A stretch of 64,000 nt of DNA from Purpureocillium takamizusanense (Eukaryota; Ascomycota; Sordariomycetes; Hypocreales; Ophiocordycipitaceae): positions 1,984,001-2,048,000 of the forward strand of contig NC_063076.1 in the NCBI RefSeq assembly GCF_022605165.1. The letters run 5' to 3'. The position numbers and the translations under genes are program-made. The notes under the pieces were generated by a model. It searched no databases. It worked only from the letters and a program-made list of their open reading frames with translations, and was not told the DNA's origin. Positions 46,787 through 58,203 of the stretch are shown one piece after another (position 1 is the stretch's first letter; every line of letters begins with the position of its first letter).

Positions 46787-49700
46787 TGGCACAACAAGTA
46801 CGGAGTATGGTGTTAAGACAACCGGCACCGCCTGGTCGTGTTGCACAGACTACGTAGTACGTACTGTGTGCTTGGTGCTTGTGTGCGTGTTGGCCCTTGG
46901 CAGTGAAACACGAGCGCTTGCATGGGCAAGGACTCGTGCATGGCCTCTTATCTCGAGAAGGCTGTCGGCTGCGGTCCGGCTTTACGTAAAGTACGGCAGT
47001 CGGACAGCAGAAGACGGCGTGTCGGGGACTGCACGCGAGCAGGACTTCAGAGGGAAGCCGGTGGCGGGCGCAACAGGTTCCGAGTGGACCGGGGGTTGAG
47101 GTCGGAGACGGGGGTCCATCATCCTTGTCCCAGGGGTCCCCCCATCTCGACCGGAACACGCAAGGGGATAAATGCAAGCGCTTCACCGTGGCAGCTCGCA
47201 TACAGTATATACTGTCTTGTTGCCGACAGGCGCCAGCCGGCAAATCTGACGACAGCGCATACCCATACAGGTATTCTGTGAAAGAAGGCGAAGACTGGAC
47301 GGCTGGGTCAAGGGGTAATCCTGTTTGATGGTGTCCACCCGGGCTCGCGGATGGGACGGCCGTTCTTGGCTGCCATGGTCGGTCGGGGGAAGAGGGTCAG
47401 TCCGCCGTCTGCCTTGCGGCTTGGCCGACAGTCGTTGCAGCCCCTCTACTGCCGTGCCTGTCCGACCTGCTTCCCATGGCGTGTCTAACGATGCAAACGC
47501 ACTGTACTTATGTTGCTACAGTACATGAATGCAGTTGCCTTGCCGGTGCGGTGATCGATCGAACGGGCCGTCAGAGCGTCAGAGCGTCAGAGTATGAATG
47601 GTGTCATCGAGGGAGGCAATGTCGACATCTCAGACTGGTGTCTCATCGACAGCCCAAAAAAAAAAAGACGGGCGGTGTTCGACGTGGGGAACGGACGACC
47701 GCCGCTTGGGGGGGGGGGGGGTAAGCCAGGGCGAGGAGGATCGATTGCGCCATCGCCTGTGGGAAGTCTGTTGGGCGGACGGAGGCGACGGGCACGGAGG
47801 ATTAGCCTGCACAAGGTTCCCAAGTTCAAGCCAGCCCGTGCCGCCAAAAGTGGATGGAGCCATCAGCGCCAGCAGCTTGTGTAATCAACGATGACAGTTG
47901 TCGAAAGTGGGCACAAGCAGAAGAGGGCAGGCAAGCAAGACAAGGGACGAGGCAGCATGGATCACCACGACACTGAAGAGAAGAGAAGAGAAGAATACAA
48001 GAGAGGGAGGAGAGAGGCATCTTGGTCTGCTCCATTCTGATGCTGCTCGTGGTCGTACTTGCCTGCCCGGCGGCATGTAGCAAGAGCAGGCCAAGCTGCA
48101 CCTGCTGCGCACATTATGGCTTACGAATAATAATTGGAGGCACAAGCCGTAGTGCTGTATCTGGTATCGTACTTCGTACGTTGAGCGAGTATCTTGCTGC
48201 GGTCGCTCCTGCTGCACTTGCCCTGCCCCACTGCTGTGACGACAGCAAACGAACTAGGTCATCACTCATGTGCGAACAAAGCCTTGTCCGACACTGTGCA
48301 GCAGCATTTAGCCAGTATTATGCACCAAACTGGGGTGCCGAGATGTTGCAAGCCTTGCAAGCCAAGTACTCTAAGTGTCCGTAAAATCGTATGCCTGTAT
48401 CAGTTGCGATCCAACCCTCTCCCACCCCGGGTCTCAGTTTGGAAAGTGGCCGCAGCCGCAGCTCAAGGCCACCCGCCATGATTGAATGAATGGAATGGAA
48501 CGCCTTGCTCGCCTCCCGAGGGCGCCATGCGGCCGAGGCGGGGCCTCCATGTCGAGGGCGGCAGTTCGAGGCCTCGCGGGTCTGGAAAGCCGCTCATTCG
48601 CTTGCTGACTTTGACTTTCTATCTAGGTAGGCTGCGACTCCCGTACAGTACTAACCTAGCGAGGTTGTCTGGCGCAGCACAGTCGCACCGCATTACGGGC
48701 GTACAAGCTAAAACCGACGTCCGGGACGGCTGACACGATGCTCACGTGGGCCAGACCAGACAACCGCCGGCGGCGTTCCTCCCCGTTGGCATGGACTGGA
48801 CGGCCACGACGCCGAAACCCGCGCGTGCGAACGCCCCCCCTCCTCTTCGTAGTACGTATTGCAACAACAGCCACAGCAATCGTCGTTGGTCGTCGTCGCC
48901 AACCTGATGTGCACCACAAGGGCCAACCTCGAAAGCCAGGCGAGGCAGCCATTTCCACTCTGACGGTGGCTGACCAGCCCAGAACGCCGACGAGCAAACG
49001 CAGATGGGGACAGGCTGCCAAGAGTCCGAAACGCTTCACACCGCCGATTCGACGCTCGCTGCGGCGGCCATGTGACCACCCTCTTGTCGCGGCGCACACG
49101 GGCGCGGATACACAAGACGGACTTGAATGGATGCACGCACCAAAATCCGATGCAAAGTTGCACGCGTGCTTTGAGTGACACAAAACAAAGCCGTCACAGA
49201 AACGGGGCGAGTCAGCTCCCTCCGCTGACAAGAGGCGTAATCGCACCATCAACCGGTAAAGAGGTGTGTGGCAGTCCGGCCTCCTGTCCCGTCCAGGGAA
49301 CAAAACGACAACAGGTGCATGACGATCCTCGCCCTTTGATCAACATTTCATGTCACGCACGGCATGAGTAGGTGACGAAGCGCAGCAAGCAAGCCGCTTG
49401 CCGGCCAGCCCAGGCGGGTGTCGGTCGAGTGGCTGGCTGGGTGGAATCGTCGTTGCATACCTGCCTGTCTGCCTGCTTGCTGCCCCTGCGTACGTTATGC
49501 ACCATGGTGAATATTCACAGTCTCGAGGGAGCCTCGTCGCACTTTATTGCATTGCCAGTCCGCCAGCGGACCGACTAGTCGTGGCCGCGAGCCCACAATG
49601 ACAACTGCCCCTCCCCCTCCCCCTCCCCTCCACGGGGGTCCGACCGACCCCTTGCGACTAAGCCGGGGGGTCGCTCGCTGCTTGAATAATACGGAGCAGG

Positions 49701-50313
49701 CTGCGTGCGTGGCGGGAGGGCGAAAACCATAAATTCGCTGGCATGCCCGCACGCACCCATAGTTGGCCTTGATGCTTTCCTACAGCAGTCGGTGAATACC
49801 TCATTCAAAGAAAAAAAAAAAGGCTGGCTTTCCCTCTTGTATCGTACCATCATCGTCCATTGTATCTATCTATCTGTCTCTGCGTCGGGAAGCGGGACGG
49901 ACGCCTGCCTGTCTCTCTCACTCCCTGCTGCTGTTTCATCTCTTCCTCGCTCGAGCTGGGTTTGCCCACTCACTGTTGCTTGCCATTCTCTTTACTGGGG
50001 AGGAAGAAAGAAAGTTATACGGGGCGGATCGTTCGGGAGGGAACGTAGTAGCTCTACCTACCCTTATCTGAGACTCGTTCCTTGTCTTGTGTGGCAATCC
50101 TGCCTAACGTTGTTCATCGACGCTTCATTCACCTTCTACACCAACCGCCCGGTCTCCTAACACCTCAACCTCAGTCGTCCATCTCCAGCAACAGCACCGC
50201 CGACGACAACGGCAAGAGAACAATACAGTAGAGGGGAAGCGGAAAACTAACAAAGCTTGGCCGCGCCACTCACCAAGCCTCGACCCTGCAAACAGGTGCC
50301 AAATACCGCCGCG
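46787..50313. other. 3.5-kb spacer upstream of the sulfatase gene
   Basis: No supportable gene. It has TACGGAGTA at about 46799, CTACGTAGTACGTAC near 46850, a short GTCAGAGC repeat near 47570-47592, a 14-nt G run (47708-47721), GTACTTCGTACG near 48171, CTATCTAGGTAGG near 48630, a CCCCTCC-type pyrimidine repeat near 49609-49630 and a CTAT repeat near 49862. The last 250 bp before the sulfatase ATG are probably its 5' leader. Open frames up to 215 codons look random. Confidence 0.45.
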
Positions 50314-52157
50314 ATGGCTCCGGATATCAACACCATGCCGCCCTCCGCGATCACCACCGCCAAGGGGCCCGATGGCTCAAAGCCCAACATCCTCTACATC
50401 ATGGCTGACCAGCTGGCGGCGCCGCAGCTCAAGATGCACAACCCGGAATCTCAGATCAAGACGCCCAACCTCGACCGCCTCGCCGCCGGCTCGGTCCAGT
50501 TCGACTCAGCCTACTGCCCGTCGCCTCTCTGCGCGCCGTCACGGATGAGCATGATTACCGGCCTCCTGCCTATGAAGATCGGAGCTTACGACAACGCCTC
50601 CCAGATCAACTCTGAGATCCCCACGTACGCTCACTACCTGCGCTCCAAGGGCTACCACACGGCCCTCGCTGGAAAGATGCACTTTGTGGGTGACCAGCTG
50701 CACGGCTATGAGCAGCGTCTGACAAGCGATATCTACCCCGGCGACTTTGGCTGGGCCGTCAACTGGGACGAACCCGATGCTCGTCTTGAGTGGTACCACA
50801 ACGCCAGCTCCATCCTCCAGGCGGGTCCTTGCGGACGCAGCAACCAGCTCGACTACGACGAGGAGGTCATGTACCGGAGCACCCAGTACCTGTGGGACCA
50901 CGTTCGCGAGGGCCCCAATAAGCGGCCCTTTGCTCTCACGGTAAGTTGAGGGCAATGTAAGGGGGAGAACGGCAGACGGAGAAGCGTTGCGGCGGCCGCC
51001 TGGCTGAGCTTGCGAGCGTACCAGAATCCTTCAAAGCTTGCTGACAGCATCGTCCGTTTCTCGTAGGTCTCTCTCACCCACCCTCATGATCCGTACACCA
51101 TCACCAAAAAGTACTGGAATCTGTACGAGGACGTCGACATTGCGCTGCCCAAGGTCCGGATCCCCAAGGAGAAGCTCGACTCGCACAGCCAGCGCCTGAT
51201 GCGCGTGTGCGACCTCTGGGACCAGGACTTCACCGACGACCAGATCAAGAGGGCTAAGCGGGCGTACTACGGCTCTGTCAGCTATGTTGACGACTGCATC
51301 GGCAAGCTTCTGGAGACGCTTGAGGACGCGGGCCTGGCGGAGAATACCATCGTCATCTTCAGCGGCGACCACGGCGACATGCTGGGTGAGCGCGGACTCT
51401 GGTACAAGATGAGCTACTTTGAGTCGTCGGTGCGGGTGCCGCTGCTGGTCAACTACCCCAAGTGGTTCGACGCGCATCGTGTATCCAAGAACGTGTCGAC
51501 GCTGGACCTCCTGCCGACCATCTGCGACCTCATCGGCACCAAACCGGCGCCGTACCTGCCAATGGACGGCGTCAGCATGCTGCCTCACTTGCTCAGCGAG
51601 AAGGAGGGCCCGGACACGGTCTTTGCCGAGTACACGGGCGAGGGCACGGTGCGGCCCATGATGATGATCCGCCGCGGGCCGTGGAAGTTCATCACCTGCC
51701 CGGCCGACGAGCCGCAGTTCTTCAACTTGGAGCGGGACCCGCACGAGCTCAACAACCTGGCGGCGGTGCTGGCCCAGAGGTCGCCGCAGACGCCCGAGGA
51801 GGAGGAGGCCAAGGCCGTCTTCGAGGCATACGATGCCGAGGCCAAGGCCAAGTGGGACTTTGATACCATCACGGCGCAGGTGCTGCAGTCGCAGCGCAGC
51901 CGGCGCGTGGTATGGGACGCGCTCAAGGAGGGCACGTTTACCAGCTGGGACTTTGACCCCGTCGACGACGGTCGCATGAAGTATGCCTGTCCTTTTCCCC
52001 GTTTGCACCTTGGAAGCGGGCCAACTAACGCGTGACGGCACGCAGGTACATTCGCTCAACGATCCCGCTCGACGATCTCGAGCGCCGCGCCCGGTTCCCT
52101 TTTGTGAACAGCCAGGGCTACGCTGTCAGTAAGACGGTCAACTCGACCCGCAAGTGA
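50314..52157 (+). CDS. Choline-sulfatase-type sulfatase, three exons
   Basis: Likely hydrolyses choline-O-sulfate, a fungal sulfur store and osmoprotectant, to choline and sulfate in the cytosol. Exons are 50314-50940, 51067-51980 and 52046-52157, giving 550 aa. Introns of 126 and 65 nt have GTAAGT and GTATGC donors. The core motif CAPSR puts the formylglycine-forming cysteine at residue 73. Metal-binding D32 and Q33 follow NILYIM, and the second metal site is FSGDHGDMLGERGLW. HPHDPY, GKMHFVG and WKFITCPADEPQFFNLERDP fit the choline-sulfatase group better than the secreted arylsulfatases. No signal peptide is seen, also in line with that group. I took the first in-frame ATG; the reading frame is open further 5' but has only TTG there. 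No choline transporter is adjacent. Substrate assignment is by family resemblance. Confidence 0.87.
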
Positions 52158-52944
52158 CGAGGCTGCGACGAAAAGGGGCAAGCGAGCGAGCAAGCAAGCA
52201 GGTTTGGCCGTCAGTGAGTGAGTCAGACATGGGCCGCGTGCTCGGGCCACTCGCTTGGCGCGGCCGACGGCATTCGGGGATAGAACAAGGGCGATGATGA
52301 CGACGATTGATACCCAATGCTGCGGCGACTAGAGCATGAGCACCGGTTCCTTGCATGGACAGAACGGCTTTTACGTGAGTCTAGCATAGCATTGGGCGAG
52401 GAGTTTTTACATATTCAGAATGCCTATTTCGTATTTGTGTACTTTTCTTTACATGTTGTGCGCAGACATCTCGTTAATAATGTGAGGCGTAGAGGTGGCG
52501 AAGCGTCCGTGGTTGTCGATGTGTGACGCAGAGTCTATGAGCTGTGCACTGGGTGAGAGTTTTCGCCGTCCGGGAGTGGAAGGCTAAGGTTGTACATAGC
52601 AGCGAGGGGTGCAGTGGGTGGCCAGCCGTGGGTTGCGGCGTGGGTCACTCGGTCCCCTGGCAGCGCCCAGGCGGACAGGTACAGAAACAGAAAGAGCTCG
52701 CCCCGCGTCGCGTCTCTCGCCTGTGCATCTTCTTCCCGCCAGCCCTCCAGCTTCATCTTCGACGTCCAACCCACCGCGTCCTCGCACCACTTAATTGCTG
52801 CCTTGCACGCCACACAGCTTCAATTGGCACTCGTACTGCAGCAGTCGCGCAATCGCGCCAAGTCGGCAACATCTTCATTTCCTACCGGCCGCCAAACCAC
52901 CACAGGAAAGCCAGCTGATCAGTAGTACTACGCATTCACGCGAG
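52158..52944. other. Spacer between the sulfatase and med8
   Basis: Tail of the sulfatase gene and promoter/5' leader of med8. The last 200 bp are rich in CCA/CAC words. No gene or defined element seen. Confidence 0.5.
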
Positions 52945-53788
52945 ATGGCTACCTTGGGGCTCGACGAGGATGAGCTCAAGATCGTCGAGCACATGCTCTC
53001 GAGAGTGTCGCAACTCTCGAGCAGCATACAGAGCTTAAAGATGGACATTCTCAAGAGCAACCCGCTCCCACCTCCGTACGCACGCCCCAGCTACCAGACC
53101 GTCGTGGTCGTGGATGGGAGCCCCGCCGACTGACCGACGACGCAGCTCCTCGCTCCAGGCCTCAGCCCAGATCCTCCAGCGGAACCTGCAGAGCGTACTG
53201 GACAGCTTGAGCGAAAATTCAGAGCTGTTCTCCCGCATGGCCATCCACCCGTCGACTAACTACCCGGGACGGTCGCAGGAGAACATCCTGACGCAGCTGC
53301 TGCGCAAAAAACTCGAGCCTGACGTGGAGGAGCTCGTGGCTCAGGGCGCCGAGACGGCCCGTTTGGCCACTCCCGAGGGCATCGCCGACTTACAGGGCAT
53401 ATGGGACGAGCTGCGCGAGTGGACGCACGGCCGCATCGCCGAGTACGTGCGCGACGAGGCCGGCGACGTCTACACCAAGGAGGAGCGGGAAATGGGTATC
53501 GACAACGTGCGCACCGGCTTGCGCCGAGCACTGGACGACGACGAGAGCGACGACGAGGCCGAGGAAGAAGGGGACGACATCATGGACCAGGATGGCGACG
53601 GCGATGCCGCCAAGGCCAAGAATCAGCCGCCGCGCGGCCCTGAGCCCGAAACAATCCTGTGGTTCATGAACAGGGGCGACTTTGACCTCCCCCCCAACGT
53701 CGAATACGGCAGAAAGGGGGACATTTATAGAGGCCTGCAAGGCGTCAACATCCCACTGGGGACAGCGGAAGGCGCCGGTCCGGCATAG
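52945..53788 (+). CDS. med8: Mediator complex subunit 8 (head module), two exons
   Basis: Head-module subunit of Mediator, which links activators to RNA polymerase II and, in yeast, contacts TBP through an N-terminal helix bundle. Exons are 52945-53075 and 53146-53788 around a 70-nt phase-2 intron (GTACGC...ACGCAG), giving 257 aa. The N-terminal helices (DEDELKIVEHMLSRVSQLSSSIQSLKMDILKSNPLPPP) and SAQILQRNLQSVLDSLSENSELF are the Med8 signature. TNYPGRSQENILTQLLRKKLEPDVEELV follows. An Asp/Glu-rich loop (about residues 173-198) leads to the fungal C-terminal box RGPEPETILWFMNRGDFDLP. The stop is TAG at 53786-53788, and an open in-frame stretch continues for 59 codons beyond it (listed separately). 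The gene head-to-tail follows the sulfatase. Confidence 0.92.
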
Positions 53789-53968
53789 GCAGTTGGAGCG
53801 ACGCCGCCGCCCTGGAGCTCAAACATCAGGGCCAAACCCGGCACACAGAGCAGAATCTACATAAAAGTGGCGGAGGTGGAAGAAGACGAATACTCCGAAT
53901 CCGAGCCCCCGCCGCCACCGAAACCGAAGAAGTCGCGGACCGGTATGCCGAAGTCGGTCAGCACGTAG
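53789..53968 (+). other. In-frame open extension after the med8 stop codon
   Basis: Directly after the med8 TAG the same frame stays open for 59 codons to TAG 53966-53968. The encoded stretch is compositionally protein-like: a WSSNIRAKPGTQSRIYIK part, an acidic VEEDEYSESE, PPPPPKPKK and a basic end. A stop-codon readthrough product, a recent nonsense mutation (CAG to TAG) or chance are all possible. No convincing splice pair removes the stop. Confidence 0.35.
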
Positions 53969-54769
53969 TGCAAAAGTCAAGCACCAGAAGTGAGCAAGGA
54001 AGCAGACAGATGCTTCGAATATGGGCTCGCACCGTCTATACCGCGATGAGATGTTCATACATTCACGTTGCCGGTCAATGCAAATCGCATGGCTTGCCAC
54101 CATAAGCAAAATGGCGCCATCTTGACGCCCCACGAAGACTGCCACAAGATAACTCACAGAACCCTGCCACCCTCTGAGAACAAACAAGAAGTTATGTATC
54201 GAGTTCCCGGAACGACTAGCCAGCCGTAGTGGCAAGACGAAACCGAATCGTCAGGATGGGTCTCTCCGGTCAAATATTCGACACTTCACGATGCTAGCCG
54301 TGGTGAAACCAGTTGATACGTGTATCAATATCTATACGACTGCGGCACTGCGATCACGGAAACTTGAGCGAATAGGTTTCACGGCGGGAGGCGGCCGATT
54401 GTCGTTTTTTTAGGGAGGCTATGCAGTGCATGGGGAAGATCGTAGTCACCATCGTCAGCTCCGTGGGCGTGGCTGTCTTAAGCCCTACGATACTGGATCC
54501 ACCAGAGTAGTTGCAATGGAGCGATGAACCTTCCACCATGTCTTTTCCCTGGCCAGATTCGAATTCCAAAGCTGTGGGTTAGCGCTGACGATGCGTGGTA
54601 AGATGCTGGCCCGATCGGGTCTGGATGGCTGATGGTGGCGTTAAGCGTTGCGCCCGACCTCATGATGACCTGAGGCACCAGCAATGGCCGTGAGGTTCTT
54701 GAGAGGGCCAAAGCAAGACGCTTGCAGCCCTCTGGTATTCACGCTACAGACGTGTGTAACAATACCACA
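53969..54769. other. Spacer between med8 and the DUF7730-like gene
   Basis: 800 bp of tail and promoter sequence. No gene, strong repeat or recognised element seen. Confidence 0.5.
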
Positions 54770-55798
54770 ATGAACACCTGTACAGTTCTGCAGGCCGCGG
54801 GCTCGTATCGCGACGTCGGATTCTCGTCGTGCGCCGCCGTGGGCATCCAGGGCAGGTCGGGTCGCAACGCATTACCAACCACAAGACTGCACGGAGACGA
54901 CGGCGGCATGACCTTTTCGTCGGGAAACACCTGGCCTGCAAACTACCGATCGCCGCTGCTTTCCCTCCCACCGGAGCTTCGCCGGCAGATATATCACTGG
55001 GTATTTCTCATGACCCCGGTGCGCAACGGGTCACCAGACCCGGCGTACCCAGCGCCTGAGGTTCGTCGATGTGAGCTCAGATGCTTGACGGAGGACCAAG
55101 ATGTCGACGACGACGATGACGACGAAATGCACCGTGTACAACGGCCGCCGAGGCTCCTCTGCCCGGACAGACCACTGTGTGGCGTGCCAACAAGCCTCCT
55201 GCGAAGCTGCCGGCAAGTCTACGACGAGGTCCGCATGGTGCCGTTTGAATCAAACGAATTCGTGTTCGCGACGTGGTTCGCGTCGGGCCTGGTGACGGCG
55301 CACGCGATTGTCACGGGAGTTTTGCGGCCGTGGCAGCGGAGGGCGATGCGGTACGTGCGAATGGAAGCGCTCGGCCGCGAGCTCCAGGGCGAGGCGGCGC
55401 TGCAGACGTGGGCGGCGCTGAGCGAGACGTGGGCCGGGCTTCGGGGGCTCAGGGTCCGGATCGCGAGCCCGTCGGGTGGCGACGGCGCGCTGAATGACTT
55501 GATGTTGTTGTTGCGCTCATCAACACCACAGCCCAGCGAGAGGCGGGACGCGAACGAAGGGGCCGAGACGAGGCCTGACTGGGAGCTGGTCGGACGCGTG
55601 GGCGAGGAATGGGCCGCCAAGGGGGGGCTTGCGCACATGAGGGGCCTGGAGAGACTCGAGGTCGAGCTGGCGGTGCCGACGTGGAGCACGCAGACGAAGC
55701 TCGACTTTTGCACGGCGGTACAGCGGATGTTGAGGCAAGGGGGTTCGAGGGCCGTGGTGGTTTGCACGACGAGCGATGCTGCTGTTGTTGTTGGCTAG
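54770..55798 (+). CDS. F-box-like / DUF7730 protein, single exon
   Basis: Member of a large, fast-evolving family of fungal proteins with an F-box-like start and no proven biochemistry. The 342-aa single-exon frame begins at ATG 54770; the frame is open 16 codons further but only from TTG. Residues about 60-80 (YRSPLLSLPPELRRQIYHWVFLM) are the F-box-like LLxLPxELRxxIY motif. TSLLRSCRQVYDEVRMVPFESNEFVF is the second family hallmark (LLxxCRxxYxE). An acidic DVDDDDDDE loop lies between them. The C-terminal half is Ala/Arg/Leu-rich with the strand-like LRGLRVRIA and LERLEVELAV and no catalytic motif. Such proteins are assumed to bind Skp1 or other partners, but this is not shown. The first 55 residues have no family match and the start could be a later Met. 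Confidence 0.75.
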   Translation: MNTCTVLQAAGSYRDVGFSSCAAVGIQGRSGRNALPTTRLHGDDGGMTFSSGNTWPANYRSPLLSLPPELRRQIYHWVFLMTPVRNGSPDPAYPAPEVRRCELRCLTEDQDVDDDDDDEMHRVQRPPRLLCPDRPLCGVPTSLLRSCRQVYDEVRMVPFESNEFVFATWFASGLVTAHAIVTGVLRPWQRRAMRYVRMEALGRELQGEAALQTWAALSETWAGLRGLRVRIASPSGGDGALNDLMLLLRSSTPQPSERRDANEGAETRPDWELVGRVGEEWAAKGGLAHMRGLERLEVELAVPTWSTQTKLDFCTAVQRMLRQGGSRAVVVCTTSDAAVVVG

Positions 55799-58203
55799 GG
55801 ACCTGGCAATGGCACGGCTCGGATGATGCTTCTAATTAAGTATGCGCATCACGTCGTGGAAAGATGTCAAAGCCTGGTTTGAATGTGGTCGAAGCGTGGC
55901 AACCAGACCGTCTGTACTTCGTACGAAGTACATGTGCCAGAATGACCACACTTCATGGGTGAATAAGAGCGCTGTCTCTTCCCAATCTACGAGTTCTGTC
56001 CAGCTCTTGGGCCTGCGGCGTGTCCAAACTCTTGCATTGAGGTACGAAGCAGACAACACCACCACCACGAGTACGTTTGTAGGTATACCTAGTACTGTAT
56101 GTTGTGGATGATGACCCGGCTCGTCGGTGGAGCGCCGCCGCCGGAGCGGAGTCGAGGCTCCGCCCGCTTCCATGCCATTATTTAGGGACCCCCCTCCCCC
56201 CGGGGCCGTTCTGCCGGAGGCGGGGAGGGGAACGAACCATAGCCCGCCCCCGGTATCGGTGCGAGCATGACGCCAGGGCCGGCTGCCCGACGTGACGGGC
56301 GGTGCTCGGCTGCTGAATAATGGATAATGCTGCTCTCTTGAGGACATACTTTATGCATGTCTGAGGGAGGGGGGGGGCCTGCCGCTGTTGTTTGGTTGGC
56401 GATGGTGACATTGATCGATGGCAGTGCCGGACGGGTGGGTGGTTTCGCCCTCCCATCCCCGCCAGCTGGCCGATGTGGGGGGAGAATCTGCCCGCAGCTT
56501 GGGGACATGGGGACCAATTTGGAGCTTTGGGGGGCTTGGGGGGGCTGGCTGGCGGGGGAGGGCGGAGGGGGAGGGGGGTCCATTCTCGTCTCATGTGACT
56601 ACGCGCAACGTTCGCCCCCGGTATGAGTCACGTCACGTTTTCTTTTACGAGCTGCTTCTGTGCGTGGATGCGCAGCACAGCGCAGCGCCGTTCAGTGCAG
56701 TAATAAGCACAGCACAGAGGCTGTGCTGTACTGTCCTGTGCTGCGCTGCGGGGAAGCAGCAGCAGCAAGCAGGCAAAGCATCAACCATTAACAAGACTCA
56801 CTCATCACCATACACCGTCCGCTGCCCTCTTACCCAAGCGTGCTCCCCGACTGCTGCTGCGGCCGAGCGCAACCGGACCGGACCACCCCGGGGATCGGAG
56901 GCGCACTTTCGTATCGTGCATGCCGATTTGTTTCCCCCTCCTCCCTCCCCTGCTATTCTGCTCTCTGCCCTGTTAGGCTGTAGCACGTGGACTGACTGCA
57001 TGGGGAGGGAGGGATGGATGGCTGAATAGGCCTGAGCGGGCTGCGGTCAGCGTCGGATGAAATACAGTCCAGCGGGGACAAGGCAAAAGGCTTGTAGATA
57101 ACGTACCTAGGTATTGTATGTACTTTAGTTGCAGTGAGTAACACCAAGCCGTCAGCCAGCCAGCCCTGCGCGGCAGTCGATGGCCCGCGGCTCATCATCA
57201 CTTGTGCGGGTAGCAGAAGTGAACTTGGGGGGCAGGCGGGGGGGGGGGGGGGGGAAGAGTGGGCTCCGCCTCCCGTCCTCCCCGTTGTCTCGCTCGCCTC
57301 GCCTCGGTTTACGTCAAAGGGATGACTGGCTTTCTCACTTTCCGTCCAACAAAGATGGGGTTTCCCGCGGCCGGTTACGGGCCACTTGTGGGACGATCCT
57401 GGGTCTGGGTTCCGGTTCTGGTCCTGGCTCTGTCTGGCGTGCGCATGCATGCACCTCATCGTCAGGTGGTGGTGGTGGGTGGGTGGCTGCTAATAAGTAG
57501 TTTTTATTGACCAGTAACGTCAGCCGTTGAGTAGCAGTAGTGTATGTAAGGTAGTTGGCACCGGTAAATTTTGACGTGAATGCGTGACCGTATCTGCGTG
57601 CCAACATTTCACCGAGACGAGGACTGCGTCACAAGGGGAAAGAGGGCCAGAAAAAAAAGGAAAGGAAACGAAAGGAAAGCACCTCGAGGCTGTCTTGTCA
57701 TTGTGCCTTGGCTTTTGTCTACCTAGTACTATCTGGGCACTAACAACGCGGGCTGGCACGTTGCGGCTGATGAGTCTCGAGTCATTCTTCTTCTTCTTTC
57801 TCGGCCTGCGTTGAACTGTAAGCTCTAAACTCTCTCTTGTCCATTCCACGACTTGCGACTTGCTTTCCATTCTCTTGTTCCCAGAACACACTCTACACCT
57901 TCAAACTCCCTTGGGACTGCAATTGAACTAAACCGTTGGGTGATCAGAGTTCCTAACCCAGACTGGTTCAATTGCATCTCATCACTCTCGTCCCCTCTCG
58001 CACGTCGCCCCGTCTCGGCAGCCGCCAAACTTGGCTTACATTTGGAAGCTCTCCCACACATCTTCCTGCGACCGCATCGAGACGAGAACCCGGACAAAAC
58101 CTCGACCTCTTGCGCGCGCGCACATCGTCATCTCACCGCCCACCGACCACCAACCACCAACCCACCCACCCAGCGCATCAGCCAGCCCTCTTCGCCCGCC
58201 AAC
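55799..58203. other. 2.4-kb spacer upstream of the GFA-domain gene
   Basis: It contains the perfect 20-nt palindrome at 55913-55932, TATACCTAG near 56089, a 17-nt G run at 57238-57254, TACCTAGGTA at 57104-57113 and CTACCTAGTAC near 57720. Purine/pyrimidine-biased stretches lie near 56360-56580. The last 350 bp before the GFA ATG are CCA/ACC-rich, probably 5' leader. No gene supported. Confidence 0.45.
55913..55932. repeat. Perfect 20-nt palindrome
   Basis: TGTACTTCGTACGAAGTACA equals its own reverse complement. It is two inverted copies of the TACTTCGTA word that recurs across the spacers of this window. Confidence 0.85.

Noticed and set aside
48656..49303. 215-codon minus-strand frame
   Set aside because: No domain, Arg-rich GC noise, with equally long overlapping frames on both strands.
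53786..53820. An intron that would skip the med8 stop codon
   Set aside because: The only GT sites nearby (GTCAAC, GTCCGG) are poor donors, and no branch and acceptor pair keeps the frame convincingly.
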